The translations under genes were made by a program, and so were the position numbers. From Malonomonas rubra DSM 5091 (lineage in GTDB: Bacteria > Desulfobacterota > Desulfuromonadia > Desulfuromonadales > Geopsychrobacteraceae), in NCBI RefSeq assembly GCF_900142125.1, contig NZ_FQZT01000019.1, positions 1-39,446 on the forward strand: a stretch of 39,446 bases of DNA, written 5' to 3'. The notes below the pieces were generated by a model. The model did not search any database and had not been told where the DNA came from. It saw nothing but the letters and a program-made list of their open reading frames with translations. Within the stretch, counting starts at the first letter, position 1. Every line of letters begins with the position of its first letter. Positions 11,813-20,124 of this stretch are shown here, one piece after another.

Positions 11813-13006
11813 TCAACCAAAAAAATAAAAAAGCACAGCCCCGCCCAGGCCGGTCAGCCCGACCACCAGCCAGGGCGGCAGCTTCCAGCGCGCCAGTAGA
11901 GTGAAGGCAGCCAGAGCGAGCAGCAGGTCGGCAAAAGAGAGAATGCCGCTGCTGCAGACAGGGTCGATAAATGCGGCCAGCAGCAGTCCGACCACGGCGG
12001 CATTGATACCGAGCAGTGCTGAGCGGACGTGCGGGTTTTTGCGTAGATCGTTCCAGAACGGCAGAATGCCAAACAGCAGCAGAAAAGACGGGGTGAAGAT
12101 TGCCAACAAGCAAAGCAGACCGCCGACCCAGCCGCTCAGCGCCAGTTGCTGGGCGCTGCCGAGGTAAGCGGAAAAGGTGAACAGTGGCCCCGGAACCGCC
12201 TGGGCGGCACCGTAACCAGCGAGGAACAGGTCTTTACCTATCCAGCCGGGATTGACCACTTCGGCCTGCAGCAGAGGCAGCACAACATGACCGCCGCCGA
12301 AAACCAGTGCGCCGGAGCGGAAAAAGCTGTCGAATAACTGGATCGGCCCGAAGCCACTCCGGGCCAGCAGAGGCAGGCCGAGCAGCAGAATAAACATCAG
12401 GCTGAGACTGATGGCTGCAGTCGTCCGACTGGGAAAGAACAGATGACTGTCTTCAGTTGATGGTTGATCTTGGCGCAGGCAGAACAGCCCGAAGAGGGCC
12501 GCGGAGAAAATCGCAGTGAGCTGCCCACTGACACCAGGAAAAGCAAAAACGAACACTGCTGCTAGAATCGACACTATTTTTCGTGTCAAATCAGGGCAAA
12601 GTTTTTGCGCCATTCCCCACACCGCCTGGGCAACTACGGCGACAGCGACAACCTTCAATCCATGCAGCCAGCCGCTCTGCACGACCTTTTCATCCAGCAA
12701 GGAGACACCGTAAGCAAAAAGAATCAGCAGGATCGCCGAAGGCAGGGTGAACCCGCACCAGGCTGCGAGCCCGCCGCGCAGGCCGGATTGGGAAATCCCG
12801 ATACCGATGCCGACCTGACTGCTGGCTGGTCCGGGGAGAAACTGGCAAAGTGCGACCAGGTCGGCGTAGCTTGATTCCTGCAACAGCTTTCGCCTGCTGA
12901 CGAACTCGTCGCGGAAGTAACCCAGGTGCGCAACCGGGCCGCCGAACGAAGTCAGCCCCAGCTTGAGAAATATTCGGAAAACCTGCCATGCAGTCAGCTT
13001 TTTCAT
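11813..13006 (-). CDS. chrA: Chromate transporter family protein (ChrA/CHR superfamily)
   Basis: This is a 397-residue multi-pass membrane protein with the two homologous halves of long-chain CHR proteins. The N-terminal half carries LGLTSFGGPVAHLGYFRDEFV and LCQFLPGPASSQVGIGIG. The C-terminal half repeats the pattern with FRSGALVFGGGHVVLPLLQ and GYGAAQAVPGPLFTFSAYLG. Known members export chromate or take up sulfate-like anions; the substrate here is not proven. The gene is convergent with msrA, with only 5 bases between the stop codons. A short CGAGG ribosome-binding site precedes the ATG at 13006. Confidence 0.9.
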   Translation of the reverse strand: MKKLTAWQVFRIFLKLGLTSFGGPVAHLGYFRDEFVSRRKLLQESSYADLVALCQFLPGPASSQVGIGIGISQSGLRGGLAAWCGFTLPSAILLILFAYGVSLLDEKVVQSGWLHGLKVVAVAVVAQAVWGMAQKLCPDLTRKIVSILAAVFVFAFPGVSGQLTAIFSAALFGLFCLRQDQPSTEDSHLFFPSRTTAAISLSLMFILLLGLPLLARSGFGPIQLFDSFFRSGALVFGGGHVVLPLLQAEVVNPGWIGKDLFLAGYGAAQAVPGPLFTFSAYLGSAQQLALSGWVGGLLCLLAIFTPSFLLLFGILPFWNDLRKNPHVRSALLGINAAVVGLLLAAFIDPVCSSGILSFADLLLALAAFTLLARWKLPPWLVVGLTGLGGAVLFYFFG

Positions 13007-13134
13007 GCCTCGATTGTATCTGTTGTTATCCCGATTTCAATTGATTGGTTTTCTTCGGTTGCCAGTGCTTGAAGATCGACTAGGCTTAGACTGATTACAC
13101 CGCTTTTTCAGTTTTCAGATAGCAGGAGGAAGAA

Positions 13135-14334
13135 ATGGCAAAAGCAAAAGGAACGATCGGAATTTTAACTGGTGGCGGCGATGTTCCGGGGCTCAACCCG
13201 GCGATCAGGGCGGTGACGGTACGGGCGCTGCGTGAAGGTTACCGGGTCATCGGTTTGCGGCGTGGCTGGGCGGGGATCGTCGACCTGGTGCCGGACAAGA
13301 AAGTGGACAACAGTGAACATTTCCAGGAATTGACCGAGGAAATCGTCAACCGTGCCGGGCGCACCGGTGGCACTTTTCTGCATACCTCGCGCACCCGGCC
13401 GAGTCATCTGCCAAAGAGCAACGTGCCGCCGCACCTGCGTGACAGATACACTGATGAAATCAACGACGTCACCGAGGACGTGCTGAACAACCTCGATTTT
13501 CTCGGTATCGACACCCTGATTCCGATCGGTGGTGACGACACCCTCAGTTACGGGCTGCGGCTGCATCAGGAAGGGATGCGGGTGATCGCCATCCCGAAGA
13601 CGATGGACAACGACGTGCCGGGTACCGACTACTGCATCGGCTTTTCCACCTGCGTTACCCGTACCATCGAGTTGACCCACCGTTTGCGTACGACCGCCGG
13701 TTCGCACGAGCGGTTTCTGGTCCTGGAAGTCTTCGGTCGCTACGCCGGTTATTCGGCGCTGCTGCCGACCATGGCCGGCGCTGCCGACCGCTGCGTGATA
13801 CCCGAACACCCCTTCGACATGGAGCATCTGGCCGAACTGCTCAGTTTCGATCGCAAGAAGCACCCGAGCAATTATTCGGTGGTGCTGGTCTCTGAAGGCG
13901 CGACCATGACCCATCACGACGAGATGTTGTTCGAAGGTGAAGAGGCAGACCAATTCGGCCACAAAAAGCTTGGTGGCATCGGTGATGAGGTGGCGAAGCA
14001 TTTGAAAGATCTGTCGCCGAAATACAATGAGGGACGGCGGGTCAACGTGGTCAACCAGCGGCTCGGCTACCTGGTGCGCTGCGGCGATCCGGACGCGATG
14101 GATTCGATTGTGCCGATGGCTTTCGGAAACCTGGCTCTCGACCTGATTCTGCAAGGGAGCTCAGGCCGACTGGTCAGCCTGCGCAACGGCTGTTACGACA
14201 ATGTGCCGATCGATGTGGTGACCGGGCGCAAAAAGGTGGTCGATGTCTGCAAGTACTACAGCACGGAACGCCTGCGGCCGATTTACGAATCTTTCCTGCG
14301 CCAGCCGCTGTTTATAATGACCAGTGATGTCTGA
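13135..14334 (+). CDS. pfp: 6-phosphofructokinase with pyrophosphate-type active-site residues
   Basis: This is a 399-residue PFK-A-fold enzyme converting fructose 6-phosphate to fructose 1,6-bisphosphate in the cytoplasm. The N-terminal nucleotide loop is TGGGDVPGLNPAIRAV. The phosphate-binding motif reads GGDD (132-135), where ATP-dependent enzymes have GGDG. The catalytic loop reads PKTMDND (154-160), where ATP enzymes have PGTxDND; Asp158 is the catalytic base. Asp135 and Lys155 are the two residues known to favour pyrophosphate over ATP, so a reversible PPi-dependent reaction is likely. RFLVLEVFGRYAGY and the downstream SEGA segment complete the family. A strong AGGAGGA ribosome-binding site precedes the ATG. 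The gene stands alone between two minus-strand genes. Confidence 0.9.
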   Translation: MAKAKGTIGILTGGGDVPGLNPAIRAVTVRALREGYRVIGLRRGWAGIVDLVPDKKVDNSEHFQELTEEIVNRAGRTGGTFLHTSRTRPSHLPKSNVPPHLRDRYTDEINDVTEDVLNNLDFLGIDTLIPIGGDDTLSYGLRLHQEGMRVIAIPKTMDNDVPGTDYCIGFSTCVTRTIELTHRLRTTAGSHERFLVLEVFGRYAGYSALLPTMAGAADRCVIPEHPFDMEHLAELLSFDRKKHPSNYSVVLVSEGATMTHHDEMLFEGEEADQFGHKKLGGIGDEVAKHLKDLSPKYNEGRRVNVVNQRLGYLVRCGDPDAMDSIVPMAFGNLALDLILQGSSGRLVSLRNGCYDNVPIDVVTGRKKVVDVCKYYSTERLRPIYESFLRQPLFIMTSDV

Positions 14335-14361
14335 GAGGTTTTGACCTGTGGATTAGAAGAC

Positions 14362-14982
14362 TCAACCGCTTGAAACCAGGTAGGTTCCGGCGCCGATCAT
14401 CACCGATCCGGCGGTACGGTTGAGGGTTTTCTGCCCCCGCTCCGAACGAACATAGCGGCGGGCCGAGGACGCGCCCGCAGCAATCAGCATCAGCCCAGCC
14501 ATCAGGGCGAGGAGGGTCAGCACTGATGCCAGCACAATGTCGCCGCTGGTCAGGATTGTCAGGTCCATAAAGGTCGGCAGGAAGGCGATGTAAAACAGGA
14601 TAACCTTGGGGTTTGACGCTGAGATGAGAAAACCCTGCAGGAAACTGTAGCGTTTCTTCTCTCGCAGTACGTCACCGCTCGGCAGCTCCTGATGCTGGCG
14701 GGCGGCTCGCCACATTTTTATTCCAAGATAAATGAGGTAAATAGCGCCAATAATACGTACAGCCATGAAAGCCGCACCCCAGTGCTCAGCCAAGGCGGCC
14801 AGCCCGAAACAGGCAAGAATCAAGTAAATGATGTCACTGATTGTCATGCCGAGGGCAAGAAAAAAACAGCTGCTGGCGCCCGAAACCAGTGCCCGGGCGA
14901 GAATGGCAAAAACACCGGGGCCGGGCGTGATGCCGAAAATAAAAATAGCGAGAAAAAAACTGATCGCGCTTTCGATACTCAT
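14362..14982 (-). CDS. LysE/RhtB-family amino-acid exporter
   Basis: This is a 206-residue protein with about six hydrophobic segments. The family signature near the N-terminus is FGITPGPGVFAILARALVSG, followed by GMTISDIIYLILACFGL, a YLIYLGIKMWR segment and FLISASNPKVILFYIAFLP. LysE/RhtB proteins export amino acids or related small metabolites; the substrate here is unknown. I chose the ATG at 14982 (MSIESAISFF) because it gives a normal start for the family. The open frame extends further upstream without a good ribosome-binding site. The gene is convergent with the phosphofructokinase gene, with 27 bases between stops. Confidence 0.88.
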   Translation of the reverse strand: MSIESAISFFLAIFIFGITPGPGVFAILARALVSGASSCFFLALGMTISDIIYLILACFGLAALAEHWGAAFMAVRIIGAIYLIYLGIKMWRAARQHQELPSGDVLREKKRYSFLQGFLISASNPKVILFYIAFLPTFMDLTILTSGDIVLASVLTLLALMAGLMLIAAGASSARRYVRSERGQKTLNRTAGSVMIGAGTYLVSSG

Positions 14983-15214
14983 AAACTGTTTAACCTGTCG
15001 ATCTTTTTGGTTTGTGAATGGCCAGAGTGTAATGCAGTGCCGGGTGCGGGGCAACACTTAGTTGGCTGGTTGCTGGCATGCTTTTTTCAAGGAAAGGGAG
15101 AGTTTGTTTCTCTGCATTTATCCAGCTGTGGTTAACTTGTTGAAATAAAAGCAAGTTGGGAATGCAGATAAAATTTATGGTCCGCCAAATAACCAAGTTG
15201 AGGGAGGAAGATTG

Positions 15215-15757
15215 ATGAAATACCTGTTGTTGATCCTGTTTGCCTGCTGTTTGACGTTTTCCAGTTTTGTGCCGACGGCACAGGCGTTCAAAGATACCAA
15301 TATGGAAGAACTGCAGAAAAAAGCTGATGCAGGTGATGTGGAAGCTTTGACGCAACTCGGAGTCGCTTACATGAAGGGAACCGGGGTCGACGTTGATAAA
15401 AAGAAGGGGGCAGAGCTTTACCAGCAGGCAGCCGAGAAAGGCTACGATCAGGCCCAGTGGAACCTGGCTTTTGCTTACCTGAATGGCCGGGGTGTGGAAG
15501 AGGATGCGAAAGAGGCTGCGAAGTACATGCAGATGGCGGCCGAACAGGGCTATCCGCCGGCTCAGTACGACCTCGGCATGATGTACCTCCAGGGTGTCGG
15601 AGTATCACGCAGTCGGACGACCGCGATCGACTGGATCGTCAAGGCTTCGGATCAGGGGTATAAAGAGGCTGATGCCTTCCTGAAATCTCGCGGCATCGTG
15701 AAAAAAAGCGAGATGGAGAAAAAAGAAGGCGAGAAGAAGGAAGAGAAGAAAGACTGA
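15215..15757 (+). CDS. Exported Sel1-repeat protein
   Basis: The product has 180 residues. A signal peptide covers about 1-25 and ends at PTAQA. Three to four Sel1-like repeats follow, recognisable by ALTQLGVAYMKGTGV, AQWNLAFAYLNGRGV and AQYDLGMMYLQGVGV at about 36-residue spacing. The last ~20 residues are almost only Lys and Glu. Sel1 repeats form a helical scaffold for protein binding; no partner can be named. I chose the ATG at 15215 because GGGAGG lies 7 bases upstream; an in-frame TTG precedes it. A strong terminator follows the gene. Confidence 0.87.
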   Translation: MKYLLLILFACCLTFSSFVPTAQAFKDTNMEELQKKADAGDVEALTQLGVAYMKGTGVDVDKKKGAELYQQAAEKGYDQAQWNLAFAYLNGRGVEEDAKEAAKYMQMAAEQGYPPAQYDLGMMYLQGVGVSRSRTTAIDWIVKASDQGYKEADAFLKSRGIVKKSEMEKKEGEKKEEKKD

Positions 15758-15780
15758 TTGCCGTTATTTATAAGGCAAAC

Positions 15781-15820
15781 AAAAGGGCCGAATCCCATTG
15801 GAGGGGGGCGGCCCTTTTTT
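15781..15820 (+). terminator. Rho-independent terminator, Sel1-repeat gene
   Basis: AAAGGGCCG pairs with CGGCCCTTT around an 18-base loop, and a T-run follows. The A-rich 5' side means it could also work on the minus strand for the convergent Gre-like gene. Confidence 0.85.
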
Positions 15821-16298
15821 ATTCGATCTCGATGATTTCGTATTCTCGCCGAGCCCCGCTTTCAAGCAGGAATGAATCATCAACACCGCGACCAATTAAC
15901 TCCTGTCCGAGGGGCGAATCGGGGCTGATCAGCATCACATCACGGTTGTGATAATTTACGACCAGTCCACCAGCTGCCGGAGCGAGAAAAACAGCACGTT
16001 GATTACCGTCTTCATCTTCCAGCAGCACGAGCGCGCTCATGCGGATCTCGCTGCTATCGCCGAAAGTTCGCATCTGCAGGTTGCGCCAGAGATCGATCGC
16101 CTGGCGGATCTCCTGCGCCCGGTTGGCCTGCCCCTGGGCAAGATAAGATGACTCCAGCGCAAAAGTTTCGTATTTGTTGTCAGGGATATTGTCTTCGTGG
16201 GTCGCTGTGGCGTGGGCGTGTTTTGCCGCATCGAGCAACAGCTGTCGATCGGTTTCGAGCTTCTGCAGGACCTGCCGGCGAAATTCTTCTTTATCCAT
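15819..16298 (-). CDS. GreA/GreB-family transcription factor-like protein
   Basis: The product has 159 residues. The N-terminal ~75 residues are helical and could form the family's coiled coil, with the conserved EDNIPDNKYETFALESSYLA stretch. The C-terminal half resembles the FKBP-like Gre domain, with VFLAPAAGG and LISPDSPLGQELIGRGVDD. True GreA/GreB proteins enter the RNA polymerase secondary channel and use two acidic residues at the coil tip to stimulate transcript cleavage. That tip is not clearly recognisable here, so the function may differ. Two adjacent ATGs (16301 and 16298) follow AAGAGG; I chose 16298 because of its 6-base spacing. Confidence 0.82.
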   Translation of the reverse strand: MDKEEFRRQVLQKLETDRQLLLDAAKHAHATATHEDNIPDNKYETFALESSYLAQGQANRAQEIRQAIDLWRNLQMRTFGDSSEIRMSALVLLEDEDGNQRAVFLAPAAGGLVVNYHNRDVMLISPDSPLGQELIGRGVDDSFLLESGARREYEIIEIE

Positions 16299-16442
16299 CA
16301 TCAACCTCTTTTGCTCTGAAGATTTTGCAGGATAACAAAAAAGCGTAGATTGATCGATTTTGTTTGTCGTTGTTGCATGCAGGCAGCGCTTTCCGGTAGA
16401 GTTTCATCAGGTCATTTCAAACTGTAATTTTATGAGGTGTTT

Positions 16443-17096
16443 ATGATCATCGGATTTGCCGGAAAAGCGGCATCGGGGAAAACCACAGCCGCCAGACATC
16501 TGGCTCCTTTGCTCGAAGGAGAAGCACAGATTATCCCGATGGCGATGGTGCTGCGCGACGAGGTGGACGCTTTCCTGCGGGCGATCGGTGCCGAGGAGCA
16601 TGTGCCGCTGGTTTACGGATGCCAGGAAGATAAGCTGCGGGTTTTTTATATCGATGAAGCCAAGGCGCTGCAACAGTGTCCGCAGTGGGCTGGTTTTGTC
16701 GCCGAGCATGGCGATATTCAGGATCGAGCTGGGCAGAGTGCCGTTACTGTGCGCCGGATTCTGCAGTGGTGGGGCACCGAATATCGCCGCGCTCAGGATC
16801 CCGACTACTGGACCAAGGCCTGGGCGCGCAAAGTTTCCGGCTACGATCTGGAGAAAGTGCATATCCTGGTCGATGATGTCCGCTTTATGAATGAATTGCG
16901 GACTCTACGCGAGTTAGGAGCGAAGATGGTTAAAATAGACCGCCCCGGATTCGCTGCTGGAGGAAATCATGCCAGCGAGACATCGCTTGATGATTATCAC
17001 GACTGGTGTCTGATTCTGCGCAACACAGGAACATTGGACGAGTTTAAGCAAAAAGTTGAAGATCTGCTAGACTTGTTTGCGAACGAGCAAGTCTAA
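16443..17096 (+). CDS. P-loop nucleotide kinase (deoxynucleoside-monophosphate-kinase-like)
   Basis: The product has 217 residues. A Walker A motif, GFAGKAASGKTTAARHL, starts at residue 4. Further on, RRILQWWGTEYRRAQDPDYW resembles the substrate region of phage-type dNMP kinases, and HILVDDVRFMNE is a Walker B-like strand. The C-terminus carries MVKIDRPG and a NHASET segment of the kind found in the same family. A phosphotransfer role in nucleotide metabolism is likely but the substrate is unknown. I chose the ATG at 16443, with GAGG about 6 bases upstream, over a GTG six bases earlier. It ends 32 bases before the acyltransferase gene, so the two are probably co-transcribed. Confidence 0.75.
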   Translation: MIIGFAGKAASGKTTAARHLAPLLEGEAQIIPMAMVLRDEVDAFLRAIGAEEHVPLVYGCQEDKLRVFYIDEAKALQQCPQWAGFVAEHGDIQDRAGQSAVTVRRILQWWGTEYRRAQDPDYWTKAWARKVSGYDLEKVHILVDDVRFMNELRTLRELGAKMVKIDRPGFAAGGNHASETSLDDYHDWCLILRNTGTLDEFKQKVEDLLDLFANEQV

Positions 17097-17128
17097 CGAC
17101 TTACTGCTTTATCCGGAGGACACCAGCA

Positions 17129-17956
17129 ATGCCTGCCATCAGTTCCCAGCTAAGAAAAGCGGTTGAATATGCTACTTTGCACAAGCATTTTCAGCAATTT
17201 TTCAAAGTTGTTCCGGCAGTCACCGATGAGCTGATCGCAGAGGCCCAGAGGATTCGCCATAATGTTTACTGCGAGGAGCTTGGCTGGGAACCTGAGAAAA
17301 AGGACGGCAGGGAACGGGATGAATACGATCCGCATGCCATCCACTGTTTGCTGCGCAGCCAGTCGCGGGATATGTTCATCGGATGCATTCGCCTGGTTCT
17401 GCCGACCGAAAAAGGTGTTGATTTGCATCTGCCGATGCAAAACAGCTGTGGTGACAAGCTCTATCCTGGCCATCCCGACCCGGTCTCCATGGCGAACCGC
17501 GAAGTCGCAGAAGTCTGGCGTCTGGCGATCATCAAAGAGTTCCGTCGTCGTCGGCAGGATCAGGGAAGAAACATTCCCTTCCCAGAAGAAAAGCAGGCCT
17601 TGTCAGATCGGCGGAAGTTCCCTTACATCCCTGTTGCGCTTTATCTGGGCATGATGGAACTGGCCTCGCAGAATAATATCAATACCCTCTATTTCATGAC
17701 GGAACCTTTGCTGGCGCGACATTTCAGCCGCCTGGGAGGTGATCTGCAGCTGGTTGGCGAAGGCGTTGAGCATCGCGGCTTGCGCAAGCCCTACCTGATG
17801 GATGTGAACCAGGTGCGACGGAAAGCCAGCTTCGCGCTCAAACCGCTGATCAAAGTCATCCGCAACGATATCGAGCATTATAAAAAGCTGAAAGAGAAGA
17901 ACCAGCCGATTCCTTTTATGGAGGATGGCAAACTAAAAGATTTTCGTGATTTTTAA
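17129..17956 (+). CDS. PEP-CTERM/exosortase system-associated acyltransferase (GNAT-like)
   Basis: The product has 275 residues. The segment RIRHNVYCEELGWEP near residue 42 and IGCIRLVLP near 89 match the family of GNAT-related, autoinducer-synthase-like acyltransferases that accompanies PEP-CTERM/exosortase loci. The AEVWRLAIIKEFRRRR and LARHFSRLGGDLQLVGEGVEHRG stretches also fit. The biochemical reaction of this family is not established. No exosortase gene is visible here, but a PEP-CTERM substrate gene lies about 20 kb away at 37573-38277, so the genome probably carries a complete sorting system elsewhere. GGAGG lies 9 bases before the ATG. Confidence 0.83.
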   Translation: MPAISSQLRKAVEYATLHKHFQQFFKVVPAVTDELIAEAQRIRHNVYCEELGWEPEKKDGRERDEYDPHAIHCLLRSQSRDMFIGCIRLVLPTEKGVDLHLPMQNSCGDKLYPGHPDPVSMANREVAEVWRLAIIKEFRRRRQDQGRNIPFPEEKQALSDRRKFPYIPVALYLGMMELASQNNINTLYFMTEPLLARHFSRLGGDLQLVGEGVEHRGLRKPYLMDVNQVRRKASFALKPLIKVIRNDIEHYKKLKEKNQPIPFMEDGKLKDFRDF

Positions 17957-17964
17957 ATCTGTCT

Positions 17965-20124
17965 CTATTTGCCGGCTTTGCATAGAAAGGGTTCCAGCTC
18001 AGTCGCTGGTAGCGGCCTACTGAAAAGGAAGCCTTGGCCGTAGCCGCAGCCCATCTTTTGTAGCAGTTCCTGCTGCTCCTGCCTCTCAACCCCTTCAGCC
18101 AGAACATCCATCTGCATCGTCTCGGCCAGTGCGACAATTGATTTGGCGATCGACAGGTCGTTAGCGCTGTGGGTAATGTCGGCGATGAAAGAGCTGTCGA
18201 TTTTCAGCTTGGAGAGCGGGAATCGCTTCAGATAGCTGAGGGATGAATAGCCGGTGCCGAAGTCGTCGATCGCCAGTGAGATTCCCTGCCTGTGCAGCTG
18301 GTTCATGATCTTGATCGTTCCGGATACGTTTTTCATCACGGTGCTTTCGGTGATCTCCAGTTCCAGCCAGCGGGGGGGCAGCCCGGTTTCGTTCAGGATG
18401 CGGTTGACGCTGTCGAGGAAACCGCTTTGGCGGAACTGGCGGGCCGAGACATTGACGGCAATTTTCAGATCGATCAGCCCTCCGCTCTGCCAGCTGACCG
18501 CCTGCTGGCAGGCTGTCTTCAGTACCCATTCGCCCAGAGGCACAATCAACCCGGTCTCTTCCGCCAGCGGGATGAAGTCGTTCGGCGAAATCAACCCTTT
18601 TTCCGGGTGCTGCCAGCGTACCAGCGCTTCGACGCCGACCACCCGGCCGGACGCCAGCTCGTACTGAGGCTGGTAGTGCAGCACCAGTTGGTTCTGCTCA
18701 AGGGCTTTGCGCAGGTCGGCTTCCAGTAACAACCTCTCGTGGCTGTGAGCGTTCATGTCGGGGGTGTAGAACTGGTAGCTGTTGCGCCCCTGCTCTTTGG
18801 CCCGGTACATGGCAACTTCGGCGCATTTCAGCAGCTCTTCGGCGTTCGACGCATCGCCCGGGTAGGTGCTGATGCCGATACTGACCGTCAGGGGCAGATC
18901 CTGGCCACCAATCCTGATCGGCTCAGTCAGTGCTCCCTGAATCTTTTGCGCCAGCGTTGCCGCACCGACAGCATCTTTCAACTCCTCCAGGATGACCAGG
19001 AATTCGTCGCCTCCAAGGCGGGCGATGGTATCCGATTCGCGGACCTGCTTGCGCAGGCGCTCTGCCACTTCACAGAGGATCTCGTCCCCGCTGGCGTGGC
19101 CGAGGGAATCGTTGAAATTTTTGAAACGGTCAAGGTCAAGAAACAGTAACGCGATCTGGGTCGCAGAACGCCGGGACTTGTCCATCGCATGCCGCAGGCG
19201 GTCGTTCGCCCGTAACCGGTTCGGCAGGTTGGTCAAGGGATCGTGGTGAGTCAGGAACTCGAGCTGATCGTCCCGCTCGGCGATATCTTTTTCCATCGAC
19301 AGGCGATCAGTGATATCGCGTGATGATTCGACAATCCCGAGCAGGCTGCCGTCTTCCGCCAGGTAGGGTGACGCAACCAGTTCGTAGACGCGCAGCTCTC
19401 CCGACCTGGTGACATGCTGGTGGGTGACGGTGACCGTCTGCATGCTCCGCCTGACCTCCTGCAGAGGGCAGGGGTGGTCGTTGTCACTGCAGGGCGTTTC
19501 ACTATGGTGGGAGGCCTGATGACAGGTCAGGCACGACAGCTCGGCGTAGCGGCTGGCAAGGTTGTCCCGGCTCGCTTTGTTCATCAGCAGGACCTGGTAA
19601 TCGAGACCGATCACCATCAGCGGGTCGCTGACGCCGTCGATGACGGTCTGCAGGAAAGAGCGCTCTTTTTCCAGCGCGGTTTCGACGGCTTTGCGCTCGG
19701 TGATGTTGCGGAAGATTCCTCGGGTTGCCGCGGGTTGCCCGTTTTCCAAATGAACGCTGACCATCCCTTCCAGCAGGATTTTCTTTCCGTCTTTGCTCTG
19801 GAAGGTTGCCTCGAAACGACCACCGCTGCCCCGAGTCATGATTTCTCTGAAGGCCAGCTGGCAGTGTTCCAGCGATTCCGGGGCGATGACATCGAATATC
19901 GTCATCGTTGCCACTTCGTTTTCGCTGTAACCGAGGGTGTCGAGCCAGGCATTATTGACGAACAGCAGCGAACCGTCGATACCGACGCTCTGAATCAGGT
20001 CGCTGGCGTTGTCGAACAGGTCGCGCAGGCGCGCTTCGCTTTCGCGCAGCAGGGTTTCAACCGCCTGTCGCTCCGTCATCTCCTGGTTCAGCTCATCCCG
20101 TGATGCGGTCACCTCCGCAAGATC
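17965..20124 (-). CDS. PAS-PAS-GGDEF-EAL protein, C-terminal part of a frame-shifted gene
   Basis: About 719 residues follow the frame break: two PAS domains, then GGDEF and EAL domains for making and breaking cyclic-di-GMP. The cyclase signature LGGDEF is intact and the phosphodiesterase motifs EALVRW, DDFGTGYSSLSYLKRF and AEGVERQ are present, so both activities are possible. The second PAS carries a Cys/His-rich insert containing CLTCHQASHH and HPCPLQEV. The upstream sensor half (20109-21122) is in another frame, and about 40 residues of HAMP domain that should join the halves are missing. If translated at all, this part needs an internal start; the first in-frame ATG lies at 20079, within NQEMTERQ. 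I start the feature at the junction. It is probably the 3' part of a broken gene or a newly freed cytoplasmic enzyme. Confidence 0.8.
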   Translation of the reverse strand, partial: DLAEVTASRDELNQEMTERQAVETLLRESEARLRDLFDNASDLIQSVGIDGSLLFVNNAWLDTLGYSENEVATMTIFDVIAPESLEHCQLAFREIMTRGSGGRFEATFQSKDGKKILLEGMVSVHLENGQPAATRGIFRNITERKAVETALEKERSFLQTVIDGVSDPLMVIGLDYQVLLMNKASRDNLASRYAELSCLTCHQASHHSETPCSDNDHPCPLQEVRRSMQTVTVTHQHVTRSGELRVYELVASPYLAEDGSLLGIVESSRDITDRLSMEKDIAERDDQLEFLTHHDPLTNLPNRLRANDRLRHAMDKSRRSATQIALLFLDLDRFKNFNDSLGHASGDEILCEVAERLRKQVRESDTIARLGGDEFLVILEELKDAVGAATLAQKIQGALTEPIRIGGQDLPLTVSIGISTYPGDASNAEELLKCAEVAMYRAKEQGRNSYQFYTPDMNAHSHERLLLEADLRKALEQNQLVLHYQPQYELASGRVVGVEALVRWQHPEKGLISPNDFIPLAEETGLIVPLGEWVLKTACQQAVSWQSGGLIDLKIAVNVSARQFRQSGFLDSVNRILNETGLPPRWLELEITESTVMKNVSGTIKIMNQLHRQGISLAIDDFGTGYSSLSYLKRFPLSKLKIDSSFIADITHSANDLSIAKSIVALAETMQMDVLAEGVERQEQQELLQKMGCGYGQGFLFSRPLPATELEPFLCKAGK

